Positions 42,438 to 51,967 of a DNA stretch of 64,000 nt are shown here, piece by piece. Position numbers and translations under genes: made by a program. The notes under the pieces were generated by a model. That model made no database searches. It had not been told where the DNA came from and saw nothing but the letters and a program-made list of their open reading frames with translations. Positions within the stretch are counted from its first letter, which is position 1. Every line of letters starts with the position of its first letter. Source of the DNA: Ignavibacteriales bacterium (GTDB lineage: Bacteria > Bacteroidota > Ignavibacteria > Ignavibacteriales > Ignavibacteriaceae); the NCBI GenBank assembly GCA_003538625.1, contig DPRR01000045.1, positions 85,883 to 149,882 of the forward strand. Reading direction: 5' to 3'.

Positions 42438-43538
42438 ATGATTGGATATCGATTTACTAAATATGATCCCTCACTTGAGAATAAGAAGTCATCCTTTGAT
42501 AACTTGTTAAAAGTGTTTCTACAGTTACTAACAATATCTTCAGGTGACGTGAACGAAGCAATAAGTTGGATGAATGAACTTGACCGTAAATACAATCTAA
42601 CTGATGATAATTACGGGATGGGTGATTTTATTGATGACTTGAAAAAAAATAATTTTATTGAGCAGGATGAATCTGGTTTAAACTTCATACCGACTTCAAA
42701 ATCTGAAAGAACAATTAGAAAACAAGCTTTAGAAGAGATTTTTGGTAAATTAAAACAATCCATGAAAGGTAACCACAGAACTTTTATTTCCGGGCACGGA
42801 GATGAACCAACATCCGAAAAAAGGCAATACTTATTTGGAGATTTAATGGAACAGATTGATATGACTGATTCTATTAAAAACGCACAGATAAATCATGGTA
42901 TTGATGAATTTAATTTAACTGAGGATGATCTTGAAGTTGAAGAGCGGGATTATAAAACCATTACTTCAACAGTATTAATGATAGACATTTCTCACTCAAT
43001 GATTTTATATGGTGAAGATAGAATAACACCCGCAAAAAAAGTAGCAATGGCTCTATCAGAATTGATCACAACAAAATATCCAAAAGATACTCTTGATATA
43101 ATTGTATTTGGCAATGATGCCTGGCCGATAACCATCAAAGATCTTCCGTATCTTGAAGTAGGCCCTTATCACACCAACACTGTTGCAGGACTTGATCTTG
43201 CCGGCGATATTTTGAGAAGAAGAAAAACCAACAATAAGCAGATTTTTATGATAACAGACGGTAAACCAACATGCCTTAAAGAGGGACCACGATATTATAA
43301 AAACAGTTTTGGATTGGATCGAAAAATTTTAAATAGAACATTGGATCAGGCAGCTAAATTCAGAAAGATGGGAATAGCAATTACAACTTTTATGATTGCT
43401 CGTGATCCTTACCTGCATCAGTTTGTAAGAGAATTTACAAAGATTAATAATGGAAGAGCTTTTTATTCAAGCCTTTCAGGTTTGGGTGATTTTATATTTG
43501 AGGATTATATACGAAACAGAAAAAAAAGAATAAGGTAA
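42438..43538 (+). CDS. VWA domain protein (chelatase subunit D-like)
   Basis: This 366-residue protein has a C-terminal von Willebrand A domain (about residues 175-360) with a MIDAS motif DISHS (about 183-187) and a TDGKPT motif (about 274). The N-terminal 170 residues are charged and helical. It lies 7 bp upstream of an AAA+ protein of the MoxR/magnesium-chelatase I type. The two resemble chelatase or metal-insertion partners. VWA and MoxR pairs usually act in protein maturation or complex assembly. The start is ATG 42438, though no ribosome site is obvious. Confidence 0.82.
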   Translation: MIGYRFTKYDPSLENKKSSFDNLLKVFLQLLTISSGDVNEAISWMNELDRKYNLTDDNYGMGDFIDDLKKNNFIEQDESGLNFIPTSKSERTIRKQALEEIFGKLKQSMKGNHRTFISGHGDEPTSEKRQYLFGDLMEQIDMTDSIKNAQINHGIDEFNLTEDDLEVEERDYKTITSTVLMIDISHSMILYGEDRITPAKKVAMALSELITTKYPKDTLDIIVFGNDAWPITIKDLPYLEVGPYHTNTVAGLDLAGDILRRRKTNNKQIFMITDGKPTCLKEGPRYYKNSFGLDRKILNRTLDQAAKFRKMGIAITTFMIARDPYLHQFVREFTKINNGRAFYSSLSGLGDFIFEDYIRNRKKRIR

Positions 43539-43545
43539 AATTTTT

Positions 43546-45057
43546 ATGATAGAAATATTAAAAATAAAAACACTCGGAGACCTTAAAAAAACTGCTTATA
43601 AATCAAAAAGCATAAAAGACGAACTGCGTGATAATATGATTAAGGCTTTAAGCGATAACGCTGATCCGTTTAAAGGTATTTTTGGTTACGATGAAACTGT
43701 TCTACCGGAACTTCAGACTTCTATTCTATCAAGACATAACATTCTTTTGTTAGGACTGAGAGGACAGGCAAAAACAAAAATAGCTCGTCTATTAATCAAT
43801 CTACTCGACGAATACATTCCTGCTGTAGATGGAAGTGATTTGAATGAAGATCCATTTATGCCAATTACCAATGAAACAAAAAATATAATTAAGGAATATG
43901 GCGATGAAACTAAAATTAAATGGATTCACAGATCAGAAAGATATACTGAAAAACTAGCGACACCAGATGTTACTGTTTCTGATCTTATTGGTGATGTAGA
44001 TCCTATAAAAGCTGCAACTCTTAAACTTCCCTATTCAGATGAAAGAGTAATTCACTTTGGTTTAATTCCACGGTCTCACAGATCAATTTTTGTGATAAAT
44101 GAGTTACCGGATTTACAGGCAAGAATTCAAGTATCGTTGTTCAACATTTTGCAGGAAAGCGATATACAGATACGCGGTTTTAAAATAAGGCTGCCATTGG
44201 ATATCCAATTTATTTTTACTGCTAATCCGGAAGATTACACTAACAGAGGATCGATTGTAACTCCATTAAAAGACAGAATTGACAGCCAGATTATTACTCA
44301 CTATCCAAAATCAATTTATGTTTCTCAACAAATCACTGAACAAGAAGCTGATATTAGTGATCAGCAAAAATCTTCTGTTGTGGTTTTTCCGCTAATAAAA
44401 GAGATAGTGGAACAGATTGCTGTTGAAGCAAGAACGAGTGAATATGTTGATGAGAAAAGCGGCGTTTCCGCAAGGTTAACAATCTCTGCTTATGAGAATC
44501 TAATTAGTTTTGCAGAAAGAAGAAAAATTATTAATAATGAATCAATTGCATTTTGTCGTGTGAGTGATTTAGTTGGAGTAATTCCTGCAATTACAGGTAA
44601 AGTTGAATTAGTATTTGAAGGCGAGCAAGAAGGTCCGGTTAAAGTTGCAAATATTCTGATTGGCAAAGCTATAAAAACAGTTTTTGAGAAGAATTTTCCA
44701 AGTCCTGAAATAATAAAGAAAAAGAAAGAACAGAATCCATATTCAGCAATTACATTATGGTTTTCAAAAAATAATATTGTTGACATTCTTTCGAATGCAT
44801 CAAATCTGGAATACAAAAAAATTCTTACCGGTATTCCGGGCTTACAAAAAATTGTAGATCAATACAAACCGGATGCTGATGAAAATTTATCTTTGGTATT
44901 TATGGAGTTTATACTGCATGGATTATCTGAATATTCACAATTAAGTAAATTAAGATTAGAATCAGGTTTTCAATTTAAAGATATGCTAAGCAGTATGTTT
45001 ACAATGAATGATATTGAGGATCCTGATGCGGACGACGAGCAGGATTATTTTAAGTAG
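43546..45057 (+). CDS. AAA+ ATPase, magnesium chelatase subunit I / MoxR-like
   Basis: This 503-residue AAA+ protein has a Walker A variant GLRGQAKTK (about residues 69-77), a DVDPIKA element, a Walker B-like FVINELPDL (about 183), the arginine-finger region FTANPEDYTNRGSIVTPLKDR (split near residue 225-245) and a C-terminal helical lid. It resembles the sigma-54-like/magnesium-chelatase ATPases of Bacteroidota. With the adjacent VWA protein it would remodel a target or drive metal insertion. No tetrapyrrole genes are nearby, so bacteriochlorophyll synthesis is not supported. Confidence 0.85.
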   Translation: MIEILKIKTLGDLKKTAYKSKSIKDELRDNMIKALSDNADPFKGIFGYDETVLPELQTSILSRHNILLLGLRGQAKTKIARLLINLLDEYIPAVDGSDLNEDPFMPITNETKNIIKEYGDETKIKWIHRSERYTEKLATPDVTVSDLIGDVDPIKAATLKLPYSDERVIHFGLIPRSHRSIFVINELPDLQARIQVSLFNILQESDIQIRGFKIRLPLDIQFIFTANPEDYTNRGSIVTPLKDRIDSQIITHYPKSIYVSQQITEQEADISDQQKSSVVVFPLIKEIVEQIAVEARTSEYVDEKSGVSARLTISAYENLISFAERRKIINNESIAFCRVSDLVGVIPAITGKVELVFEGEQEGPVKVANILIGKAIKTVFEKNFPSPEIIKKKKEQNPYSAITLWFSKNNIVDILSNASNLEYKKILTGIPGLQKIVDQYKPDADENLSLVFMEFILHGLSEYSQLSKLRLESGFQFKDMLSSMFTMNDIEDPDADDEQDYFK

Positions 45058-45067
45058 GTATAAAAAA

Positions 45068-45094
45068 AAAGCCGGATCTGTAAAATCCGGCTTT
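45068..45094. terminator. Intrinsic terminator shared by convergent genes
   Basis: The stem AAAGCCGGAT / ATCCGGCTTT (10 bp) lies between the AAA+ stop and the T9SS cargo stop. On the minus strand it is followed by a long U run, so it is strongest for the leftward gene. Rightward it has only a short T tract. Confidence 0.88.
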
Positions 45095-45113
45095 AATATT
45101 TAACAAATAATTT

Positions 45114-48005
45114 TTATTTCATAAGAATCATTTTTCTAACTTGATTGAACTGATTTCCATCAATTCCATTAGCTTTCAATTCATAAAAATAAATTCCGCT
45201 GCTAACTTTTTTGCCGGAAACATCTTCAGAATTCCATTGAACAGTATGTACTCCGGCATTCATATCAGAGTTTACCAGTTCGCGAACAACTTCGCCAAGC
45301 AAATTATAAATCACAATTCTAACACTGGAATTAATAGGGAGTGAAAATTTAATTTGTGTGCTTGGATTAAAGGGATTGGGATAATTTTGTTCTAGGACAA
45401 AATTAGCCGGGTTAACAGTTTTTCCATCTTCAACAGAGGTAATAGTGGCTAAACTATAACCCAGTGCTTTTAAATCTGCTACGCCTACACTACCAATAAC
45501 AGTACCAGTAGCCGTTACTGTATCTATGCTAAATAAATCACCTATAGTCGTTCCTGTACCTTTAATTCCAAACAATTGTCCTGATTCATCAAAAGTTATT
45601 GCTGTTGTATTTACACCAAATCCGGTTTGTCCTACTCTGGTTGTATCGCCGTTAAGCAAATTAATTTTAATTATTCTGTCTTTTGGTGTACCTATTGGAT
45701 TTTTTACTGATCCCCAGAGTTCATTATTTAGTGGATTGAATGCAATTGCTACACGTGCAGTTTGCATTGTTGATACCAGCGTAGAATTACCTGTTAGAGA
45801 ATCAATCTCAAATATTTCACTGCCGGTATTTGTTGCATATAAATTACCTGTATTATCAAAAGCTATTGAAAGTATATTTGGCAAATCAATATCTTTATGA
45901 TAATATGCATCACCTAACTGCCCATTTACCCGATAAAGTATTGAACCAACTGAAGTAGTTCTAACTGCGTATATCTGATTTGTAAATGGATGAATTGTCA
46001 TACATACAAAATCTGAATAATTAGAATTACCTAAATTAGTACCTGTACCGGTTGTTTTATCAATATAAACTGTCTGGTTGTTATTTTGTGCGCCAGATAA
46101 AGCATAAAGATTATTATTTACTGCAGAGAACATCTTGTATCCAAATCCATTTAATTCTATCCCGGTAAAAGAACCGGAATTATTCACGATTGGGTATACA
46201 ACTGATTGTGCTCCGAAACTTGATGGATTAAATGCAAAACTGACTGTCACAGAATCAAGTGAGTTTACATTAATTGGAAATGTATGAGATGAAACTCTAT
46301 AGAAATCACCCTGAGAATCAGCTATAGAATTAATTATCAATGGATCTGATCCATAATTTGCAATTATTAAATCCAAAGTATCACTAAACACTCCAATTTC
46401 ATTTGTATCAAAATCAAGAGAATTTTCACTTGTGTGAACATAAAGACCAGGGAAAGGTTGTAATCTTATCTGACCCACGTAGGTTGAATAGTTATTGCCT
46501 GTGGAAGCATATTCTGTATACATCCAAAAACTGTATTCATCCGCGGGATCTAAAAACATACCCATGTAATCGCCCCACCTATTTCGGGTGCCACCAAAAG
46601 TTTTTACGTAATTACCTAATCCCACCTGCAAAGCCATAGCACTACTCAAACCAGGCGGATCACCAAATCTTCTGGTAGCATAATATGCTCCCATATATTC
46701 GCCATCCGCGGATCTGGAACAGTTGATTCCGATGTTTCCATCTTTATCTACAGCAATTGCCGGATATATATAAAAATATTTATCAGCGCCTAATTCAGCA
46801 CTTTCAACTACTGTGTTGTTTGAAACATCAATTTTAACATATTTTAGACTTGCATAATTAGGATAAACACTGTTTCGTATAGAATGTGTTGCAAATAAAT
46901 AACCGTCTCTAAAAATCGGAGCATTGCGAATAACACTGCCGCCTGATTCAATAAGTGGTGTGCCTCCACCAAGCTGATTAGCATTTGGTGTTGGTCCGTA
47001 AAAAGGAACTATAATATTTACGCCCGTTAATACGGGTGTTGTAGTTGGATTTGTTAATTTATAAACGGAATAATAATTAGCACCTTGTCTGGACGCATAC
47101 ATAAAATAATGACCGCCGCCGGGTGAGTACTGAAATGATGGACGTAAATTAAAAACTCCGTTGCCGCTATTGGGAATACTTATATTCCAAATATCCTTAA
47201 ATGTCAATGGACCGGCATTGCTGGCATATAATTCAGCTTTTGATATTATTCTTATTTTAGCATACTGTCCAACACCACCAAAAGTAAAATTATTTGTTGC
47301 AATGTAGATTGCTTCTTCATCAAATCCAATCTGAGGAAAATCACCCCAAAGAGTAGATGGTAGTCTATACATATACCAGGTACCCAATGGATCTTCATCA
47401 TCAGAGTATGCAATTAAATCACCTGCCTGCAAAGCAACATCATCTACCTGCATAAAAACCATTACCCATCTTCCCGAGTAGTGATCATATATTATCTGCG
47501 GATCACCTGATTGACTTGGCCAAACAGCTGACCACCATTGGGAGGAACTAATTGACTTAAGAAGAACACCTTGCTTGTCATAAATTCTTATTCCATTACC
47601 ATCGTTAGTAAGTACCATAACATGATTTGGTCCAACTGCAAGAGTTGGATCGGGTGGAATAACATTATTACCTTGAGAAACGTCCCATTTTTTTAATAAA
47701 AATGAATTATCCCCAATCGCATTTAAATTATCTCCAACATTAATATCTTCAACATAGGTTGGCTGAAAAACATTTGAACCATCATTTTCAATTATACTGG
47801 GACCTGAATCAGGATATATCAAATTTTTATCATTGATTATACGTTCATTATCAAATATCGGGCTATCCGAAAAAGAGTTAGTATTAACAACAGCGCCGGA
47901 TGGTACATTTCCCGTAACAGGACCTTGATATGTCACCTGAGAAAAAGCGAAAGATGTAATTAGCAGAGTAACAGCCAAGACAGTAGTATAAGTTTTTCTT
48001 AGCAT
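45114..48005 (-). CDS. Large secreted multi-domain protein with T9SS type A sorting domain
   Basis: This 963-residue protein has a signal peptide (about residues 1-22, ending SFAFSQ). Its N-terminal region (about 90-500) has the DPTLAVGPNHVMVLTNDG-type propeller opening. Next is an immunoglobulin-like choice-of-anchor D / Hydin-type domain (about 530-640, LDLIIANYGSDPLIINSI). A second propeller-like stretch (about 645-860) follows. The T9SS domain begins LEQNYPNPFNPSTQIKF (about 878) and ends VRKMILMK. It should be displayed at the cell surface. No catalytic motif was identified, so a binding or structural role is as likely as an enzymatic one. Confidence 0.85.
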   Translation of the reverse strand: MLRKTYTTVLAVTLLITSFAFSQVTYQGPVTGNVPSGAVVNTNSFSDSPIFDNERIINDKNLIYPDSGPSIIENDGSNVFQPTYVEDINVGDNLNAIGDNSFLLKKWDVSQGNNVIPPDPTLAVGPNHVMVLTNDGNGIRIYDKQGVLLKSISSSQWWSAVWPSQSGDPQIIYDHYSGRWVMVFMQVDDVALQAGDLIAYSDDEDPLGTWYMYRLPSTLWGDFPQIGFDEEAIYIATNNFTFGGVGQYAKIRIISKAELYASNAGPLTFKDIWNISIPNSGNGVFNLRPSFQYSPGGGHYFMYASRQGANYYSVYKLTNPTTTPVLTGVNIIVPFYGPTPNANQLGGGTPLIESGGSVIRNAPIFRDGYLFATHSIRNSVYPNYASLKYVKIDVSNNTVVESAELGADKYFYIYPAIAVDKDGNIGINCSRSADGEYMGAYYATRRFGDPPGLSSAMALQVGLGNYVKTFGGTRNRWGDYMGMFLDPADEYSFWMYTEYASTGNNYSTYVGQIRLQPFPGLYVHTSENSLDFDTNEIGVFSDTLDLIIANYGSDPLIINSIADSQGDFYRVSSHTFPINVNSLDSVTVSFAFNPSSFGAQSVVYPIVNNSGSFTGIELNGFGYKMFSAVNNNLYALSGAQNNNQTVYIDKTTGTGTNLGNSNYSDFVCMTIHPFTNQIYAVRTTSVGSILYRVNGQLGDAYYHKDIDLPNILSIAFDNTGNLYATNTGSEIFEIDSLTGNSTLVSTMQTARVAIAFNPLNNELWGSVKNPIGTPKDRIIKINLLNGDTTRVGQTGFGVNTTAITFDESGQLFGIKGTGTTIGDLFSIDTVTATGTVIGSVGVADLKALGYSLATITSVEDGKTVNPANFVLEQNYPNPFNPSTQIKFSLPINSSVRIVIYNLLGEVVRELVNSDMNAGVHTVQWNSEDVSGKKVSSGIYFYELKANGIDGNQFNQVRKMILMK

Positions 48006-48136
48006 TATTTCCTCATAGTTTAATGAAACAAATTGTTTAAATATATTAATAAAACTTACTATTCAATTATAAATAGTATATAAAATTTTCAAGTGAAATA
48101 TAAGTACTAATTCTTTAAGGAACGCGTAATCCAACC

Positions 48137-49480
48137 TTATTTCCGTTTCGCAAATTCATCCAACAAATATTTTGCTACTGCTTCTGCTTCCTGAGGTTTT
48201 AAGCCGGGATTTGGCATAGGCGGAAATGCAGGATCAACTTTAACTGGATTCCTTATAAACGCAACTAACTTTGGTTCATTACCAACATATTTTGGAAGGA
48301 CATCAAAGTGAGCCGGGCCTACCAGTTTTTGTTCGAATCTATGGCAGCTTGCACATCTTACATCATAAATTTCCTTGCCGCTTAATGCTGCTACTGTCCC
48401 CTCGCCTTTTAGATCAGCAAGAATTTTATCGTATTCTGTACTTAATGTTAATGAATGAATTTCAGTTGCGTTTGTCATAGCTTTTTGATCTTTAATAATA
48501 AAAGCTATTGAAGCAAAAATCAGTACAAAAAAGATAAATGAACTAAATCTATAATCATTTTTAAATTGGATCATATAGAATAGATGATAGGCAAGAAAGA
48601 TTAACACTATGCAAACCACCGTATAGACAAAAACTGAGCCGGATAGTGTGGTATTAGAAAATGAGAAAAGATTTATTAAGATCAAAAAAGGCAGGCTAAC
48701 CGAGGCTTTTAATCCTGCTCTTGAAGCTATATCTTTTACAAATTTTGTGTATTCAGGATCTTCATCTTTTTTAGATTCATTCCAGTAGAGATGAATAAAA
48801 AGAATCGCTCCATTTGTGAGTGTAAAAGCAAAAGTAATAAATATTAATAAATTTAAAAGAACTTTTGGAGCAGCTAATGCTGTAATGAAACCGGGAAAAT
48901 CCCAGTTTGTAAAATTGGCTGCAGAAGTAATTGCGGCAACATAAAACCATAAACCGATAAATAAAAATACTAAGCCGCTTTTGCCATATTTAATTTTAAG
49001 ATAAGATGATGAAGCCTTTAATTTTTTATAGTCATCTTCTGCATCTTTATCCTTAATTGAATCCGGATTAACAGAATCAAAAACTGTACTTACCATCATT
49101 GAATAACGATAAGTGTATATCATAAATAAAGCAACGATAATAAATACAATAGATAGAGCTATATAACCAACTGTTTGAATCTGGGTTTTGTGCAGCAGTT
49201 GTGCGAATATAAGCATAGCCGTTAGAAGCGGAACGATACCGAGTATAACACCCACACTATTGTTAACAGTTACATATTCTATTACGTCTTTTGATAATTT
49301 TTTATAATAAGGATTATTAGTTTTTTTATATTTCTTTCCATATTGCAATGACGCAAAAGCACCGCCAAAAACAACGCTTATAAATGGCACAAACAATGCG
49401 AGAACGAGCACTAGAATGTAGTGAAGCAACTCGATGTGCTCTGCAGATTGTGGTAAAACTAATTTATCTAAAAAATCCAT
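48137..49480 (-). CDS. Multi-helix membrane protein with C-terminal cytochrome c (cytochrome bd-like N-half)
   Basis: This 447-residue protein has about eight membrane helices (residues about 18-335) and a C-terminal monoheme cytochrome c domain (about 360-447) with CASCH and an axial Met candidate in FPPMPN. Its first two helices, HYILVLVLALFVPF and NNSVGVILGIVP, are spaced as the first two helices of CydA and include a His at the position of the heme ligand. Other bd heme ligands are not evident. It is the last gene of the respiratory operon, 22 bp after ctaB. It may deliver electrons to the oxidase. Function is inferred from context. Confidence 0.65.
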   Translation of the reverse strand: MDFLDKLVLPQSAEHIELLHYILVLVLALFVPFISVVFGGAFASLQYGKKYKKTNNPYYKKLSKDVIEYVTVNNSVGVILGIVPLLTAMLIFAQLLHKTQIQTVGYIALSIVFIIVALFMIYTYRYSMMVSTVFDSVNPDSIKDKDAEDDYKKLKASSSYLKIKYGKSGLVFLFIGLWFYVAAITSAANFTNWDFPGFITALAAPKVLLNLLIFITFAFTLTNGAILFIHLYWNESKKDEDPEYTKFVKDIASRAGLKASVSLPFLILINLFSFSNTTLSGSVFVYTVVCIVLIFLAYHLFYMIQFKNDYRFSSFIFFVLIFASIAFIIKDQKAMTNATEIHSLTLSTEYDKILADLKGEGTVAALSGKEIYDVRCASCHRFEQKLVGPAHFDVLPKYVGNEPKLVAFIRNPVKVDPAFPPMPNPGLKPQEAEAVAKYLLDEFAKRK

Positions 49481-49502
49481 ATAAGTTCACTTTGTATTTG
49501 AT

Positions 49503-50369
49503 TTATGAAACAAATAGTTTATCAATTGAAACAACAAGAACAACAAATAAAGCAAAATAATTAATACTTCTAAAAGCAAATCTAAATGCAATTACTTCCT
49601 GCGTTTGTTGTAACAAGTTTATCGATTTAAATGCTAACCATAATGCGGCTATAAAAAGACTGTAATTTATAAATTGGTTATGTGATATCTGGAATAACGG
49701 AATTAATAATCCGGTAACTCCTGTTGCTATTATCCAGATAAAAGTTATTCTTCCCAATTGCTGCCGGCTAAAAATCTGTGTTAAAGTCGGAAACCCGGCT
49801 TGCTGATAATCTTTATCCAGAATCATAAGCAATAACCAAAAATGCGGGATCTGCCATATGAAAAAGAAAAACGAAATTAAAATGATTTGAGGATCGAATA
49901 GATATCCGCCGCCTGCCAGCCATCCAACAATTGGAGGAATAGCGCCGACCAATGAGCCCGGTACAATCGCTAAAGGAGAAATCTTTTTAAGTGGTGTATA
50001 CACGCTATTGTACCAAAGCAGATTTAATAATCCAAAACATAACGGTAAAATACCGCTGCCAAGAAAAAGTAAAATTGATCCAATAAGTACAAGCGTTAAA
50101 GCAATTTTTAAAACAGATTTAGCTGATATTTTTCCTGCAGGTATTGGACGATTTTTTGTCCTTTCCATTCTTGCATCAGAATTTCTTTCCTGATAATGAT
50201 TTAATGCTGCTGAGCCGCAAGCCAGTAATAAAATTCCGATAGTTGGAAGAATCAAACCTGCATCAATTGAATTGGTTGCTGCAATGTATCCGAAAACAGT
50301 TGTGATTGTAACGAATATAGTTATTCGAAGTTTTGTTATTTCAAATAATATGTTAATCGTATCTCTCAA
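49503..50369 (-). CDS. ctaB: Protoheme IX farnesyltransferase (heme O synthase)
   Basis: This 288-residue UbiA-family membrane enzyme has the prenyltransferase motif NHYQERNSDARMERTKNRP (about residues 57-75) with the Asp-rich Mg-binding site, and a second motif LDKDYQQAGFPTL (about 184-196). It converts heme B to heme O, the precursor of heme A for the aa3 oxidase encoded upstream. Heme A synthase (CtaA) is not found in this window. It lies 5 bp downstream of coxB. Confidence 0.95.
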   Translation of the reverse strand: MRDTINILFEITKLRITIFVTITTVFGYIAATNSIDAGLILPTIGILLLACGSAALNHYQERNSDARMERTKNRPIPAGKISAKSVLKIALTLVLIGSILLFLGSGILPLCFGLLNLLWYNSVYTPLKKISPLAIVPGSLVGAIPPIVGWLAGGGYLFDPQIILISFFFFIWQIPHFWLLLMILDKDYQQAGFPTLTQIFSRQQLGRITFIWIIATGVTGLLIPLFQISHNQFINYSLFIAALWLAFKSINLLQQTQEVIAFRFAFRSINYFALFVVLVVSIDKLFVS

Positions 50370-50374
50370 AAAAA

Positions 50375-51028
50375 TTATTTTCCAGTACTTTTATTTGTAG
50401 AATCGTTTTTTGTTGTGGAATCTGGAACAGTTGTATTAAGCCAAACTGAAAATTCTTCTTGTGGCATAACCTTAACTTTGTTGTACATATAAGAATGATT
50501 GAGTCCACAATATTCTGCACATGCAATATCAAATGATCCTAATTCTTTAGCTTCAAACCATATCATTCTCTGTTGATTTGGGTAAACATCTTTTTTAATA
50601 CGGAATTTCGGTATGTAAAAAGCGTGATTAACATCTAAAGAATGTAAGTTTAATTTTACGGGTTTATCAACCGGAACATAAAGTGAATCTGTTGTTTTTC
50701 CATTTTCATATTTAAATGTCCACTTCCACATCTGAGCTGTAACATCAATATTTAAAGTATCTTTAGGCGCTTCAGACATATCAACATATCCAACCCATCC
50801 GTACCAGAACATAATTAATACAAGAATTGTTGGAATCACCGTCCAGGTAACTTCCAAAAAAACATTGCTATGAACGTTGGTGGCTTTTGGATTTCTTTTG
50901 CGATTATACTTTACAACAAAGTAGATCATCAATCCTGTTATAAGAACAAGAAAAAAGATTGAGACTACAAGAGTAAACAGAAAAGCAAAATCTACTTCTT
51001 TTGCAAAATTGGACGCACCGTTAAACAT
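50375..51028 (-). CDS. coxB: Cytochrome c oxidase subunit II
   Basis: This 217-residue protein has two membrane helices (about 16-38 and 55-75) and a periplasmic cupredoxin domain with the CuA site: VNHAFYIPKF (His about 133) and CAEYCGLNHSYM (two Cys, His and Met, about 168-179). There is no fused cytochrome c, so the enzyme is aa3 and not caa3 in this subunit. The C-terminus is Ser/Thr/Lys rich. It is 2 bp downstream of coxD. coxB is last of the cox genes here instead of first. Confidence 0.96.
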   Translation of the reverse strand: MFNGASNFAKEVDFAFLFTLVVSIFFLVLITGLMIYFVVKYNRKRNPKATNVHSNVFLEVTWTVIPTILVLIMFWYGWVGYVDMSEAPKDTLNIDVTAQMWKWTFKYENGKTTDSLYVPVDKPVKLNLHSLDVNHAFYIPKFRIKKDVYPNQQRMIWFEAKELGSFDIACAEYCGLNHSYMYNKVKVMPQEEFSVWLNTTVPDSTTKNDSTNKSTGK

Positions 51029-51030
51029 AT

Positions 51031-51336
51031 TTAATTCCTTACTATAAACGAATAATCAGAGAATAATAAAATGAATGAAATTAAAAGAAATAATATTGCA
51101 ACTCCGACAAACGCCCTGAATGTTTTACTTTCACTTCTTAGATGCATGAAAATTTTCAAGACTAAAAAAGATTTTATTGCTGCAATTACAAGAGCTGTGG
51201 CTATTGTCAATCCACCAAAGTTTATACCTGCAACTGCTACAGTTATTCCTGTAAGTGCCATTAAAGCAAGCCACACAAGTATGTATACTCCATAACCGTG
51301 GCTATGCTCCGAATGTAATTCCTGATTATGTTCCAT
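51031..51336 (-). CDS. coxD: Cytochrome c oxidase subunit IV
   Basis: This 101-residue protein has a His-rich N-terminus (HSEHSHGYG) and three hydrophobic helices (about 17-37, 41-60 and 75-97). It contains the FLVLKIFMHLRSESKTF element of prokaryotic COX IV/cytochrome o subunit IV. It stabilises the oxidase. It lies between subunits III and II in the oxidase gene order. Confidence 0.9.
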   Translation of the reverse strand: MEHNQELHSEHSHGYGVYILVWLALMALTGITVAVAGINFGGLTIATALVIAAIKSFLVLKIFMHLRSESKTFRAFVGVAILFLLISFILLFSDYSFIVRN

Positions 51337-51346
51337 GCTAAAATCC

Positions 51347-51967
51347 TTAAGTTATAAGATAGAATAATGGGAAAAGGAAAATCCAGATTATATCAACTAA
51401 GTGCCAGTATAATCCGGTTGATTCTAATTTTACATAGCTATCATTGTTAACAATTTCCTTTGATGTAAATCTCATCATCACTGAAATTAAGACAATTCCT
51501 ATTATTACATGCAATCCATGCAAACCGGTCATAACATAGTATAAGCCAAAGAAAACTATTTCTCCTGATGGCTTAGAAAGAAGCGTCTCTGAGCCAGGAT
51601 AAATTCCGTGATGAAATTTAGCGGACCACTCAAAATATTTATTAATCATAAAACCAAGAGCCAGCACAATCGTAATAAATTGAAAGAAAATTGATAATGC
51701 TTTTTGTTTTCTTTGAATGGCAGTAATTGAAAGTGCCATTGTTAAAGAACTTGTTAAAAGAATTGCAGTATTAAGTGTTCCAACAATTGTATTTAATTCT
51801 TTTGCAGCAATATGAAAATCTGCCGGAAATTTATATCTGTAAACAGAATAAAGTATGAACATACCTCCGAATAAAATCAGCTCTGTAAATAGAAAGAGCC
51901 ACATTCCCATCCGGGCTCCAACATCATCACGATGTACGTGAGCTACTGCCTGTTCTTGAGAACTCAC
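51347..51967 (-). CDS. coxC: Cytochrome c oxidase subunit III
   Basis: This 206-residue protein has five to six membrane helices. Family motifs are GARMGMWLFLFTELILFGGMF (opening helix), ASAAT-type helix positions, GLHGLHVIIG (about 153) and STGLYWHLVDIIWIFLFPL (C-terminal, about 183). It binds phospholipid and protects proton uptake of subunit I. Its ATG overlaps the coxA stop by 4 nt. Confidence 0.95.
   Translation of the reverse strand: MSSQEQAVAHVHRDDVGARMGMWLFLFTELILFGGMFILYSVYRYKFPADFHIAAKELNTIVGTLNTAILLTSSLTMALSITAIQRKQKALSIFFQFITIVLALGFMINKYFEWSAKFHHGIYPGSETLLSKPSGEIVFFGLYYVMTGLHGLHVIIGIVLISVMMRFTSKEIVNNDSYVKLESTGLYWHLVDIIWIFLFPLFYLIT

Noticed and set aside
43546..45057. Evidence for photosynthesis (magnesium chelatase-like ATPase, YCF48-like repeats)
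   Set aside because: No bacteriochlorophyll or reaction-centre gene is present. Both features are common in non-phototrophic Bacteroidota.
50375..51028. caa3-type oxidase
   Set aside because: CoxB ends shortly after the CuA domain and has no CXXCH, so the subunit is aa3-type.
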